Source: Isotricha intestinalis (taxonomy: Eukaryota; Ciliophora; Litostomatea; Vestibuliferida; Isotrichidae). From it: a stretch of 17,792 nt of DNA. A program made the translations under genes and the position numbers. Below the pieces are notes generated by a model, which saw only the letters and a program-made list of their open reading frames with translations, was not told the DNA's origin and did no database searches. Location: positions 1 through 17,792 of the forward strand of contig JAJJLU010004141.1 in the NCBI GenBank assembly GCA_023807065.1, given 5' to 3'. Each line of letters opens with the position of its first letter. Position 1 is the stretch's first letter. Positions 1-9,800 of this stretch are shown piece by piece.

Positions 1-3000
1 AAAAGAAAAACCTGATAAATTATCTAAAGAATTAAAAGAGGATATTAATAGATTAATCAATATTAATAAAATGTATGGTCCTGAATATGAAATTATAAAA
101 GAATATGAACCATATGTAAAGGAAAGCAAAGAAATTGAAAATATATTAGATAATAATATTGAAGAATTAATTGATATTAAATATAATAAACCAATTGATA
201 TTTTATCTTATGATTTAGACAATCAACAATTATCTGAAAATAAATTACACGAAAACGAAGAAATTTCTTCTGAAATCATAGATCTAACTAAAGAACGTTC
301 TTATTCCTTTGACACCGGAAAAAATATAGATAAACAGAAAAAAATATTAATAAGAATTAAAAATAAAGACATCGTTAAATCTCCAAAATTAAAAACAATA
401 GAAAAAATCACCTTAAGAAAAAAATGGATTCATTGGAGAAGCCTTAGTGATGAATTAGAAAGACGTAAATTCACAAGAAAAAATATATTAAATGAAAAAG
501 AAAAAGATTTTAATTCTAACAGTGAAAATATGTTTTCAATAGACGAAACAGAAGAAAATAAATATTTCAACGAAGAAATCCCATTAACTATAACATTAGA
601 AAATAATATTGAAATAAATAAGAATAGATTAATTAATCACCAAGAATCAGAAAATCAAATTTCAATTACTCCAGTTAAAAAAGGTATTATTATTCATAAA
701 AAACATGATTCCAAAAGTGAAGACACAAAACCTTACGAAGGATTAGAAAAAATTGAACCAAAGACAAAATCAAGTACAAGTGCTAAAAAAGAAACTATTA
801 GAAAAATTAATTATGATACAATTCCTGAAAGCAATGATACAATAGAAGAAAAAAATGAAGATGAAAAATATGAAGAAGAAAAAAGAAAAATTAAATTTGA
901 AGATGAAAAAAATGAAAGTAAAGAATTTAATATTTCATTTAGAAATTATGATGTTGAAGAAGATGAAAAAGAAGAAGAAAATAATGTAAATGAAAAATTC
1001 ATAAATATATCATTTAGAAATGATGATTTTGAAGAAGAAAAAAATGAAAAGGAAGAAACAGAAAATAAAACTGATATTTTAATAGAAAATTTAATTAAAA
1101 ATGAATTACTTGAAAAAATAAAATTCCCCTTACAAAAACTACAAATAACTTCTTCCAATTTTATAATAAAATCTCCAGATTTACATTCAATAGGAATTCA
1201 AGTTCCTGAAGATTCATCTTTATCTTTTAATTCAAATAGTAATTCTTTAAATAAACATATATCATATTTAAAATCATCATTTGATTCATCTTCTTTATCA
1301 ATATCAAGAAGTTTAGAAATGACTTTTGAATCAAGAAATATTCAAATCTCAATTTTACCTCCGATTTCAGAAGAAATTATTGATGAAAATCCCGATTCAA
1401 TTTCACATCAAAGAACAATTACTCCAGAAACTATAAATAGAGTAAGTAGTAATAATGATATTAATCAAAATCAGTCTAGTCCTTTATTTCATTTAAAAAA
1501 TATAAATAGTGGAAGCTTTGATGATGTTGATAATTTAACTAAAAGCCAAATTAGCTTTGGAAATAAAAATAATGATAATTTAATTGTTTCTTCTCCTCAT
1601 GTTCAAATTTCTTATTTACCGAATTCTGATATTGAAAATAATAGTAATCTTATTAATAGAAAAACTTTAAGTAATGAAGAGTTTGATATTATTCATTCAA
1701 ATGAAGATAATGATGATATTATGTTAAGTCCAATTGATTCTGGTAATTTCATTGAAAAAAAGAAATCCCGTTCTTTAAGCTCAAATTATGTGGAAAATAG
1801 AAGTAAAACAATTAAAATAAAAAAAATAAGAGTTGGAAGTAATATTAAATCTAAATATCAAACTCCTGATAAAGAATATTCACTTTATAGTCAAAGGTCA
1901 AATGATATAAAAGAAATAGAAAATCAATGGTATAATTTTGTAAATAAAAGAATTAATTCTCTTAATAAGTTAAAATTAAAGAATGTGTTTGAAAAATGGA
2001 AAAATAGTGATTTAAGCAGTCAACCTAATTTTGAAAATGAAAATGAAGAAAATTTAGATTTTGAAAAAGTAAGAATTATAGAAACAATTGATGATATCAC
2101 TGATAATGATAATGAAAAAAATATAAATAATCAAGAATCAATGACAAGTGATAATAAAGATTCAATTGATGAAATTGATAAGAAATTAATATTAACTCCT
2201 TCTATTAAAAGAAAAAAAGAACGTTTAGCAACTGATGATTTAATTGAAAGTAAAAATACTTATTCTCCTCCTTCAAAAAGACATAGTACTCCTTATATAA
2301 CAATAAATATAAAAAGAAAATCAACAAAAACATGTCCTCTTAATAAATATGAAAAGTTAGGAAATTTAATTAAAACTTCAGATACCAAAAATTATTCTCT
2401 TTTACATAAATATTTCTCTTTATGGAAAAATGAAAATATATCAAAAACAAAAAATATCTTATTTAAATTTATAACAAAGGCTAAATTACTAGGAAAAGAA
2501 ATTAAAAAAGAAAACATTGATAAAAAATTAATTGGAAAATACTTTAATAAATGGGCTCAAAAAGAAAAAAAAGAAGACACAATAATTAAATCTGTTTTTT
2601 CTATTAAATCTTTAATTGAATCTCAAAGGAAAATTAAATCTGAACCAACTCCTTCATTAAGCCTTTCATATTCAGAAAAAAAACAATTAAGTCAAAAACC
2701 TTTTAATATGCCTTTAGAAAAAAATTATTCTTATAATAAATTATTTGATGTAGTTATTAATCATATTATTAAAGATGGTAAATTTAATGTTGAAAACACG
2801 TTAAATGAATATTTCAACAAATGGAAAAAAAATATTAAAATAGATAATAAAGAAAATGTAGAAAAAAATAAAAGAATTGAAATTAATGTTATTAGAAAAA
2901 GACCAAATGTAAAAAGCGAGAAAAAACTTGTTCCAAGAATTAGATACAATGAAAAAATAAGATTATTAGTTTCACTTAATCAAAAAGCAAGAGTTCTTTT

Positions 3001-4072
3001 CAATAAATGGAAAAAAATTACAAAGGGAGAAAATGAAGAAGAAGAAGATAAAATCTCAATCATAAGAAAATTAAGCAGTAAATATTCTTATTTTAAAAAT
3101 TTAGGGGTTGGTATGATATCATCAGCTAAGAAATTAAGAAAAAAAAGATGTAAATCTGATAATTATGATGTTTTAGTTAAACAAAGATATAATCAAATGT
3201 ATTCAAATATTAAAAAAGGAAAAGCTAAAGAATATTTCAATAAAATCTTTTATAGATTTATTATTAACCAAATTCCAAAATTAGTTAAATTCTTTAAATT
3301 ATATATATTTACTTCAACAATTGAGAATTTAATTAATAAATGTTATCTTAGAAATTCTTTCAGAGATTTTATTACTAATATATTATATGAAGAAAATAAT
3401 AAATATTCAAGTATGCTTAATAAAATAGAAAATGAAGAAGAAAAAGAAAAAGATATTTTACCAAGTATTAAAAATATTGCAGCTTCAGTTATTCAATTCT
3501 ATTATAGAAAATATTCACAAAAAATTCATCAACTTTTCAGAATAGAAATGTTAATGAAAATATTGGAAAATTTAGAAGATGAAAAAATTCTTTTATTATT
3601 ATACTATCGCAAATGGAAATATAGAATAAATAAGGAAAGAAATGAAAAAGAAATTTGTAAAAGTTATTTAAGGGATTTATTCATTAAATATAGAAATCAA
3701 AATTTAGTGAATAAAATTAATGAATTTACTGATAAATATTCAGATTATATACATATAATTACTTTTGGAGATATATTTAAAAAAATTTTCTCCATGAGAT
3801 TATTTAATTCACTTAAATTAAGATTTATTTTATGTAAGTTTATTGCTGATGATGATGCTGAATTTAAGAAAAAATATATTAGAAGTAAAATGATGAAAAA
3901 ATGGAATGAAAAATGTAAGTTATTGAGGAGAAGGAAAATGTGCTTAATGAAAGTTAGAAAAATTCTGAAATTACATAGTAAAAAGCTTTTATTGAATTTA
4001 TTTAAATTGAAAAAGTTTAAATTGTATTTCTTAGCTTATGCTTTGCTAAGAAGAGATAAAAATAGAAAATAA
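1..4072 (+). CDS. Sfi1-like repeat protein, 5' partial
   Basis: The frame is already open at the left edge (codons run from base 2 with no stop), so the ATG at 71 need not be the true start; counting from it gives 1333 residues ending in TAA. The N-terminal half is low-complexity and rich in Lys, Glu, Asn and Ser. It contains an acidic 25-residue duplication built on NISFRN-x-D (repeat starts at bases 929 and 1004). The C-terminal half is basic and helical, with scattered modules of the form (F/L/Y)-x-x-W-(K/R), with Trp at residues 643, 785, 828, 918, 980, 1182 and 1278. Examples are YFNKWAQK, YFNKWKK, LFNKWKK and YYRKWKY. This is the core of the centrin-binding Sfi1 repeat, so I infer a scaffold of a basal body, spindle pole or contractile fibre. 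Repeat spacing is looser than in classical Sfi1. Another long coiled-coil cytoskeletal protein is possible. Confidence 0.6.
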   Translation, partial: KEKPDKLSKELKEDINRLININKMYGPEYEIIKEYEPYVKESKEIENILDNNIEELIDIKYNKPIDILSYDLDNQQLSENKLHENEEISSEIIDLTKERSYSFDTGKNIDKQKKILIRIKNKDIVKSPKLKTIEKITLRKKWIHWRSLSDELERRKFTRKNILNEKEKDFNSNSENMFSIDETEENKYFNEEIPLTITLENNIEINKNRLINHQESENQISITPVKKGIIIHKKHDSKSEDTKPYEGLEKIEPKTKSSTSAKKETIRKINYDTIPESNDTIEEKNEDEKYEEEKRKIKFEDEKNESKEFNISFRNYDVEEDEKEEENNVNEKFINISFRNDDFEEEKNEKEETENKTDILIENLIKNELLEKIKFPLQKLQITSSNFIIKSPDLHSIGIQVPEDSSLSFNSNSNSLNKHISYLKSSFDSSSLSISRSLEMTFESRNIQISILPPISEEIIDENPDSISHQRTITPETINRVSSNNDINQNQSSPLFHLKNINSGSFDDVDNLTKSQISFGNKNNDNLIVSSPHVQISYLPNSDIENNSNLINRKTLSNEEFDIIHSNEDNDDIMLSPIDSGNFIEKKKSRSLSSNYVENRSKTIKIKKIRVGSNIKSKYQTPDKEYSLYSQRSNDIKEIENQWYNFVNKRINSLNKLKLKNVFEKWKNSDLSSQPNFENENEENLDFEKVRIIETIDDITDNDNEKNINNQESMTSDNKDSIDEIDKKLILTPSIKRKKERLATDDLIESKNTYSPPSKRHSTPYITINIKRKSTKTCPLNKYEKLGNLIKTSDTKNYSLLHKYFSLWKNENISKTKNILFKFITKAKLLGKEIKKENIDKKLIGKYFNKWAQKEKKEDTIIKSVFSIKSLIESQRKIKSEPTPSLSLSYSEKKQLSQKPFNMPLEKNYSYNKLFDVVINHIIKDGKFNVENTLNEYFNKWKKNIKIDNKENVEKNKRIEINVIRKRPNVKSEKKLVPRIRYNEKIRLLVSLNQKARVLFNKWKKITKGENEEEEDKISIIRKLSSKYSYFKNLGVGMISSAKKLRKKRCKSDNYDVLVKQRYNQMYSNIKKGKAKEYFNKIFYRFIINQIPKLVKFFKLYIFTSTIENLINKCYLRNSFRDFITNILYEENNKYSSMLNKIENEEEKEKDILPSIKNIAASVIQFYYRKYSQKIHQLFRIEMLMKILENLEDEKILLLLYYRKWKYRINKERNEKEICKSYLRDLFIKYRNQNLVNKINEFTDKYSDYIHIITFGDIFKKIFSMRLFNSLKLRFILCKFIADDDAEFKKKYIRSKMMKKWNEKCKLLRRRKMCLMKVRKILKLHSKKLLLNLFKLKKFKLYFLAYALLRRDKNRK
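926..1075 (+). repeat. 25-residue acidic tandem duplication inside the Sfi1-like gene
   Basis: Two in-frame copies begin with NISFRN followed by an acidic stretch (D-x-E-E, then Glu/Lys-rich). The copies start at 929 and 1004, exactly 75 bases apart. The DNA has diverged at synonymous sites (ATT/ATA, TCA shared), so this is an old internal duplication rather than a recent slippage tract. Confidence 0.6.
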
Positions 4073-4621
4073 ACCTAATAATTAGTTAATTTAAATTATT
4101 ATTATTATTTATTATTTTTTATGAAAAAAATTTGTAAATATGGTTAAATGATAATTATTTTATTTTTATTTTATTCGTAAAGGAATATTTCTAAGATTTA
4201 ATGTTAGATAATCAAAATAAATTATTTGTTTTTTTATACTTTTATCTTCAAAAGAATTAATTCTTGATAATTTTAATTATTTTTAAAATTAAAAACACAA
4301 AATTATTTTAATTTATTTCAATTAAAAGAGTATTTATTAGTTTAAAAATATATAAAACTAATTCATTTTTATTTTTTAAAATAATAAAAAAAGAATTAAT
4401 AAAATATTTTAAAGTATTCTTTTATTATCATCATAAATCTTAAAATTTTTTGAATTGATAAAACTTGAAAAAATTTATTTTTTATTTTTTATATTTAACT
4501 TTAATTACACCTTTATTATTATTTCTAAATCATTTTGAAATTAATAAAAGAAACTTTAAGTTGAATTTTTAAAAAATAATAATTTATATAAATATATAAA
4601 ACTATATAAAAATATTATTAT
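4073..4621. other. Convergent AT-rich spacer
   Basis: This spacer lies between the 3' ends of the Sfi1-like gene (+) and the LRR gene (-). It is almost entirely A/T with many T and A runs, and must hold both 3' UTRs and polyadenylation regions. I see no reading frame of useful length, no RNA gene and no clear repeat in it. Confidence 0.6.
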
Positions 4622-5407
4622 TCAATCTAAACCACATAAGGAAAAAGTAATATTTAAATCATGTTTAAATCCTTGATCTTTTAACATTTTTCTCCTTTCT
4701 AAATATTTTGGAAAACTATCTAAATTTTTTAAATCAGTTGTTGTTAAATTATTTCCTGTTAATTTTAAAACGGTTACTTTAGATTCACCAAAAATTTGAT
4801 CTGGAATATTTGATATATTATTATAACATAAATCCAATTGAATAATTTTAGATTGATTCCAATTATTTTTAGGAACTAAAGAAATTTTATTGTATGATAA
4901 ATTCAAAAAAGATAATTGTTCTAAAATAATTAAATCATCTATAAAAGTATTAATATTATTATGAGATAAATCTAAAGTTTCTAATTCTTTTAAATTATTT
5001 ATTTCATTTGGAATAAAATTAATTTCATTTGAACTTAAATTTAATTCTTTTAATTTAATAAAAGAAGATATGTTATTTGGAATTTTTATTATTTTATTAT
5101 TTGTTAAAAATAATATTTTCATTGGATATGCTAAATTAAATAAAGTATTTGGAAATTCTTTAAATTGATTATATGATAAATCTACTTTTTTTATTTCAGT
5201 TATTTTATTAAAAAATTCTTGTGATAAATCACTTAATAAATTATTTTTTGCTGAGAATACATTTATTTTTCCTGAAATTTCATATTTATTTTCGAAATTT
5301 AAAGATTGTAATTTTAAATTATCTAATTTATATACTTTAGTTACTTTACCATTATCAAATCTATTTTTTAAATTATCTTCAATATCATCTGAAAAACATA
5401 TTCCCAT
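4622..5407 (-). CDS. LRRC57-like leucine-rich-repeat protein, predicted N-myristoylated
   Basis: A complete 261-residue protein ending in TGA. About seven leucine-rich repeats of the L-x-x-L-x-L-x-x-N type run from about residue 73 to 221 (for example VDLSYN, LNLSSN, LDLSHN, LNLSYN, LDLCYN, LKLTGN). The repeats are preceded by a less regular one near 50. The protein starts MGICFS: Gly2 with Ser6 is a typical N-myristoylation context and Cys4 could be palmitoylated, so membrane attachment is likely. Overall size, the Met-Gly start and a post-LRR tail of the form DLKNLDSFPKYLERR resemble the LRRC57 family of small LRR proteins, whose biochemical role is poorly known. It follows the MPP6-like gene on the same strand after 96 bases. 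The fold assignment is firm; the specific orthology is moderate. Confidence 0.8.
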   Translation of the reverse strand: MGICFSDDIEDNLKNRFDNGKVTKVYKLDNLKLQSLNFENKYEISGKINVFSAKNNLLSDLSQEFFNKITEIKKVDLSYNQFKEFPNTLFNLAYPMKILFLTNNKIIKIPNNISSFIKLKELNLSSNEINFIPNEINNLKELETLDLSHNNINTFIDDLIILEQLSFLNLSYNKISLVPKNNWNQSKIIQLDLCYNNISNIPDQIFGESKVTVLKLTGNNLTTTDLKNLDSFPKYLERRKMLKDQGFKHDLNITFSLCGLD

Positions 5408-5503
5408 TATTATATATATATATCATTTAAAATATAAAAAAATTATTTATTTTAATTTTTTATAAATTTAATATTATTTTATCATATAAGTTTTTTTTTG
5501 CAA

Positions 5504-5779
5504 TTATTGAGGATTTATTTTTTTCTTTGATTGTTCAGCATTTTTTTTTTTTTTTTGTGATTTTATTCTTGAATTTCTTAAGATAGTATCATTTATTATT
5601 TTCTTTCTTTTATTATAAAATTTATCAATTGTTTGATCGACAAAATTTTCTATTTGAGGTAATGAAATTTCCCATTGGTCGTTATTGATTTCTTTTTTAT
5701 TTTGATTATTTTTTTTCTTCATACTATTTTTCATAAAATTCATTTCTAAAATTCTTTTAGAAAAACCTAATTTTTCCAT
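5504..5779 (-). CDS. MPP6-like (M-phase phosphoprotein 6) exosome cofactor
   Basis: A small basic protein of 91 residues; an in-frame TAA lies immediately before the ATG, so the start is fixed. The N terminus has the pattern F-S-K-R-x-L-x-M-x-F-M (residues 6-16), followed by a Lys/Asn linker and a D-Q-W-x-x-x-L-P segment (Trp36). This order matches MPP6/MPHOSPH6, whose short N-terminal motif and downstream Trp segment are its conserved parts. Known MPP6 proteins bind the nuclear RNA exosome and help recruit the Mtr4 helicase for rRNA processing. The rest (residues 50-91) is a Lys-rich tail that would suit RNA or nucleolar binding. It is shorter than animal MPP6 (about 160 residues). The call rests on a short motif, so another small basic nuclear protein cannot be excluded. 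Confidence 0.55.
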   Translation of the reverse strand: MEKLGFSKRILEMNFMKNSMKKKNNQNKKEINNDQWEISLPQIENFVDQTIDKFYNKRKKIINDTILRNSRIKSQKKKKNAEQSKKKINPQ

Positions 5780-6800
5780 TTACAAAAAAAATAAATTATT
5801 AAATATATTAATGAATTGAAAATAAGAATAAAAAAGGATAAAAGATATTATTAAATAAAAAAAGTTTAAATCATCCAAAAGTACGATCACTTGTAATTTC
5901 ATTCGAAAAATTTACTAATAAAGTATATTTCTTCCTTTTTCTTTATAATGCCTTTCTCCCCAAGTTAAACTTTTCTTTTTTCTAATCTTAAAATTAATTC
6001 ATTCCATTCTTAAAAGAATTATTATTTTTTAAAAATTCATTTATTTTTCTTTTATAATATTTCTTCGTTTACTATTTTTATTAAAATATATAATAGACTA
6101 TTTTATTTACATTTTTTTATTGAAAATTTCTCTTTTATTATATAATTCTTCTTTTATTAATAATGAATACTTATCTTTGTCAATTGTTCAAAATTCTTAT
6201 CATTAAGTATTTATTTCTTTTATTATTTCTTTAACATATTTTCTTCATAAATCTTCTGTAAATTTTCCATATTTTCTTTGAATGAATATCAATTGCATCT
6301 TAAGTCACTTCATTTCTTATTTGAAAAATATTTTTCCAATGAAAATAACAATTTCAAAGTAAAAATTTCTTAATTATTCTTCCAAAAATCAAATTTATTA
6401 TAAAAATAATAAAACATAAATATTATATCTAATTAAATATAAAAACTCATTTAATGTTATCTACTTCAATGAACAAATAATATTAAATTATTATTTGACT
6501 TTGATTATAATTATTATATTTTTAAAATTTCTAATAAGGGAATTTAAGAAGAAAAAGAGCACCAAAAAAATTTATTTTTTTCTAATAAAATAATGATTAG
6601 AAAAAAGTCATAAACACTTTAAAAGGATTCCAGTATATAAATACAATTTATAATTTTCGTAAGGATTTTAAACCAGTTTAATTTTTGTAGGTTTATTTAA
6701 TTATCCTTTAATAAGTTTAAAAGATATAAAAATTGTTTTTAATATATATTTATAAAAAATATTTAAAAGTATTTTTGTATATATAAATTTACAAATAAAA
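5780..6800. other. 1 kb spacer between the MPP6-like and carboxypeptidase genes
   Basis: The spacer lies between two minus-strand genes. The part from about 5870 to 6420 is less extreme in composition and reads on the minus strand like an eroded protein gene (listed separately). About 6430-6800 is plain AT-rich sequence holding the 3' UTR of the carboxypeptidase gene. I see no RNA gene or mobile element. Confidence 0.5.
5870..6420 (-). pseudogene. Possible decayed protein-coding gene, family unknown
   Basis: Translating the minus strand gives protein-like stretches that continue from one to the next only by changing frame and passing stops. In 5'->3' order they include HWKNIFQIRNEV, DAIDIHSKK, KYGKFTEDL, YVKEIIKEINT, NFEQLT, YSLLIKEELYNKREIF, SLTWGERHYKEKGRN and VNFSNEITSDRTFG. 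Trp, His, Gly and Asp residues in order, in sequence richer in G/C than the surrounding spacer, suggest former coding sequence. Interrupting TAA and TGA codons could derive from CAA, GAA or TGG by GC-to-AT change. I do not recognise the family. The alternative is chance: long AT-rich DNA gives Lys/Asn/Ile-rich frames, although Trp-Gly-Glu-Arg-His runs are harder to get that way. Confidence 0.35.
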
Positions 6801-9800
6801 TTATTTAAAAATATGATTCATTCTCTTTTTATTTACTTTATAATTTTGACTTTGATTTTGTGAATTATTAGATATATTACTAGAACTTTTTCCCTTTAAA
6901 TTATAAGAACTTTTCAAATTATGAAAATTATTATTAACAAATTGAACTCTTTGTAAAGGGTTTATCTTTTTATTAAGACTAGAATTAAAATTATTATTAT
7001 TATTCCCATTTCCTTTAACAACTTTCAAATAATTTCCATTAGGATTATTTTGATTTAAATTAATATTCATTTTGATATTATCACTTTGACTTTTTGAACG
7101 ATACATTCCTTCAATTTTTTTTTTCTCAGACATTAATTCTTTTTTCCAAATTTTTGATTGTATTATAGGATATTCTCCTGCAAAATAAGACCAATGCATT
7201 TTAAAAAAAATTTCTTCAGTTTGTGTCATTGCATCTTTTCTTGGAGGAGCATTTAATATATTATTTTCTTTTTCATTTTTTTCTTTTTCTTTTATTACTT
7301 TTTCTTTTTTTGTATTATCACAATTAATAATTATTTTTTGAGGTAATTTTTTTTCATTTTTTTGTTCATTTAATGTTACTTTTAAAATTTGAGTTAAAGG
7401 ATTAAATAATTTAATTTCAATATTTGAATTATTTACTGAATTTCCTACATTTATATTTCTCTTAGAATTACTATATAATAATTTTTTAACTAAAGTATTT
7501 TTTTTTCTTTTTCTTTTTCTTTTAATTTTAGAAGGAAGTAATTTCATAATTTTTTCTTTTTCAAAATTATCAATTGAAGGTTCACTTTCACTTTTTTCTT
7601 CATTTTCTTTTTCATCATCAATTTCTTCATTTTGTTCTTTAATAATTTCTTCTTCAAAATCATTCATATCAATATCAATTGTTCCAAATTTTTTTTCAAT
7701 TTTAACATTTTCATATTTATAATAATAAGCTAACATTCCTAAACAAACATCTCTTCCTATTTGTTTAATTAAATTACTATTAAAATAAGTTCTACTTAAA
7801 TCACCACTTCTATTAACACCAAAAAAACTACTTTCTAAAGTAACAATACTATTATTATTGTTTCCTCCATCAATTTCATTATCTTTATTTAAAATATTAA
7901 ACAAAGCAATTCTTTGAGTAGAATATTTAAATTTAGGCATTCCATAAATACATTGTTGATAAGAAATAATTTTAGATAATTTACTACAAATAAAAGGAAA
8001 TAAAGAAGTTAATCTTCTATTATCTTTATAATTACAATAAAAAAAAGAATTAAAAGCTCCAAAATGAGAATGAAAATCACAAATAAAAGCAATTTCTCTT
8101 TGAGAAGCTAATTTCAATATCATTTCTTTAGTATAATAAACTTCAGGATGAATAATTTCATTAGGTTTTAACCATCTTCTATTAAGATCACAACCTGCAA
8201 AAGAAGTTCGAGAATTTCCAACAAGAACACCATCAGGATTCATCATAGGCACAACTTTAATAATATATATATCACGTAATTTTTTAGCTTCATCTGAATT
8301 TCCCATAATGAAATCAATACATCCTTGCATAACATACGAACCTACTGTTTCTCCTGGATGTTGTCTTGCTATTAATACTATTCCCTTCCTCTTATCTTCA
8401 TATGATGGACCTATATTTTTATATATATCATAATAAGAATTTATTGTAAACATATCTAAGTTATTCCCTCCTAATGTTGAACATAAAGTTTTCCTGTGAA
8501 AGAAAGGATATTTTTCTTCGTCTAATTCATATTTTGATAATTGATTCATTAAAGTTGAATAAAAATATGGAAGAGAATTTGCAAAGTAAACTATATCATT
8601 ATCATATTTAAATTCATAATCAAATGTTAAGGAATGTAATAATCTTTTTCTTTCTGTCATTGAATTATAAACATATAAATTATTAGGATAGTACATAATA
8701 TTTGAACAATCACGATGCCAACCTATATTTTCTTTTTGAGCTTCTTTAGTTGAATATGTCATTATTTTCAAACCTCTTTGATATAAACAATTTTTACGAA
8801 GCATATTTATTATATTAAAATTTACTTTTTTTCCTTTTCTTGTATTTGATACTCTAAAAAAAAACCATTGAATATAACCTGTTGTATTAGTATCATTTTG
8901 AAGATATAATTGATATGAATTTTCATCATCTCCTCTAAAAGCACAAAGGAGATTTCCACTTTCAAAACGAGATTCAAAAATTAAAGTCTCATCATTTGAT
9001 GATTTTAAAGTATAATATGGATCAGGTTCTTTTTTATTTTGAATATTATCTTTATTTATTTGTGTTTGATTTCTTAAATTATTTCCTAAATTATTATTTA
9101 ATTTTTCACTTCCTGATGTTGAAGGTTTATTATTTTCATTATTATTAAAATATATATTTTGATGTGAATTATTTTCATTTTTTATATTGTTTAATTTTTT
9201 AACATTTATAATATTTTCTATTTCAATACAACCATCTTTATTTAAAGTAGATTTTAAATAAATTAATTTACCAAGCATTGAATGTGAATTAATATAAAAA
9301 TTAGCTTCATACATTTTTTCATTTTGATTTTGTAAATTAATTATATTTGGTTTATATTCAAATTTAGTTATTGGTTCTTCACCAATAAATTTAGGTAAAT
9401 TTATGAAAGATTTCATTTTTCCAAATTTAGGATTTAAAGCAGGTAAATTTGTTCTTTTAATTAAAGGATCTGGAGGAGGAATTAAAGGATTAATTAATTT
9501 ACAATGTTCAATTGTTCTTTGAGAAATACTTCCTTTTAAAATATTATTTTTATTTTTTAAACTTTTTTTCTTCTCTAATTGTTTATTATTAATATTATTA
9601 AACGATAATGAATTTCCTAAATTATTATTTTGATTATTTGATGATGTTGTGTTTATATTTGATATTAAATTTTCTTTTGAGAAACCATTTAATTCTTTTA
9701 TTTTTATTATTTTTATTGATGAAGTTTGAGAAACAATTTCATGAGTGTTATTTTGATTTATCGGAGAATCATTGTCATTTAAAAAATTATTTTCATTTGG

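Noticed and set aside
946..1158. Minus-strand frame inside the Sfi1-like gene
   Set aside because: It is a Ser/Phe-rich shadow of the Glu/Lys repeat on the coding strand.
5408..5503. Operon linking the MPP6-like and LRR genes
   Set aside because: They are close and on the same strand, but a 96-base A/T spacer in a eukaryotic genome is not evidence of co-transcription.
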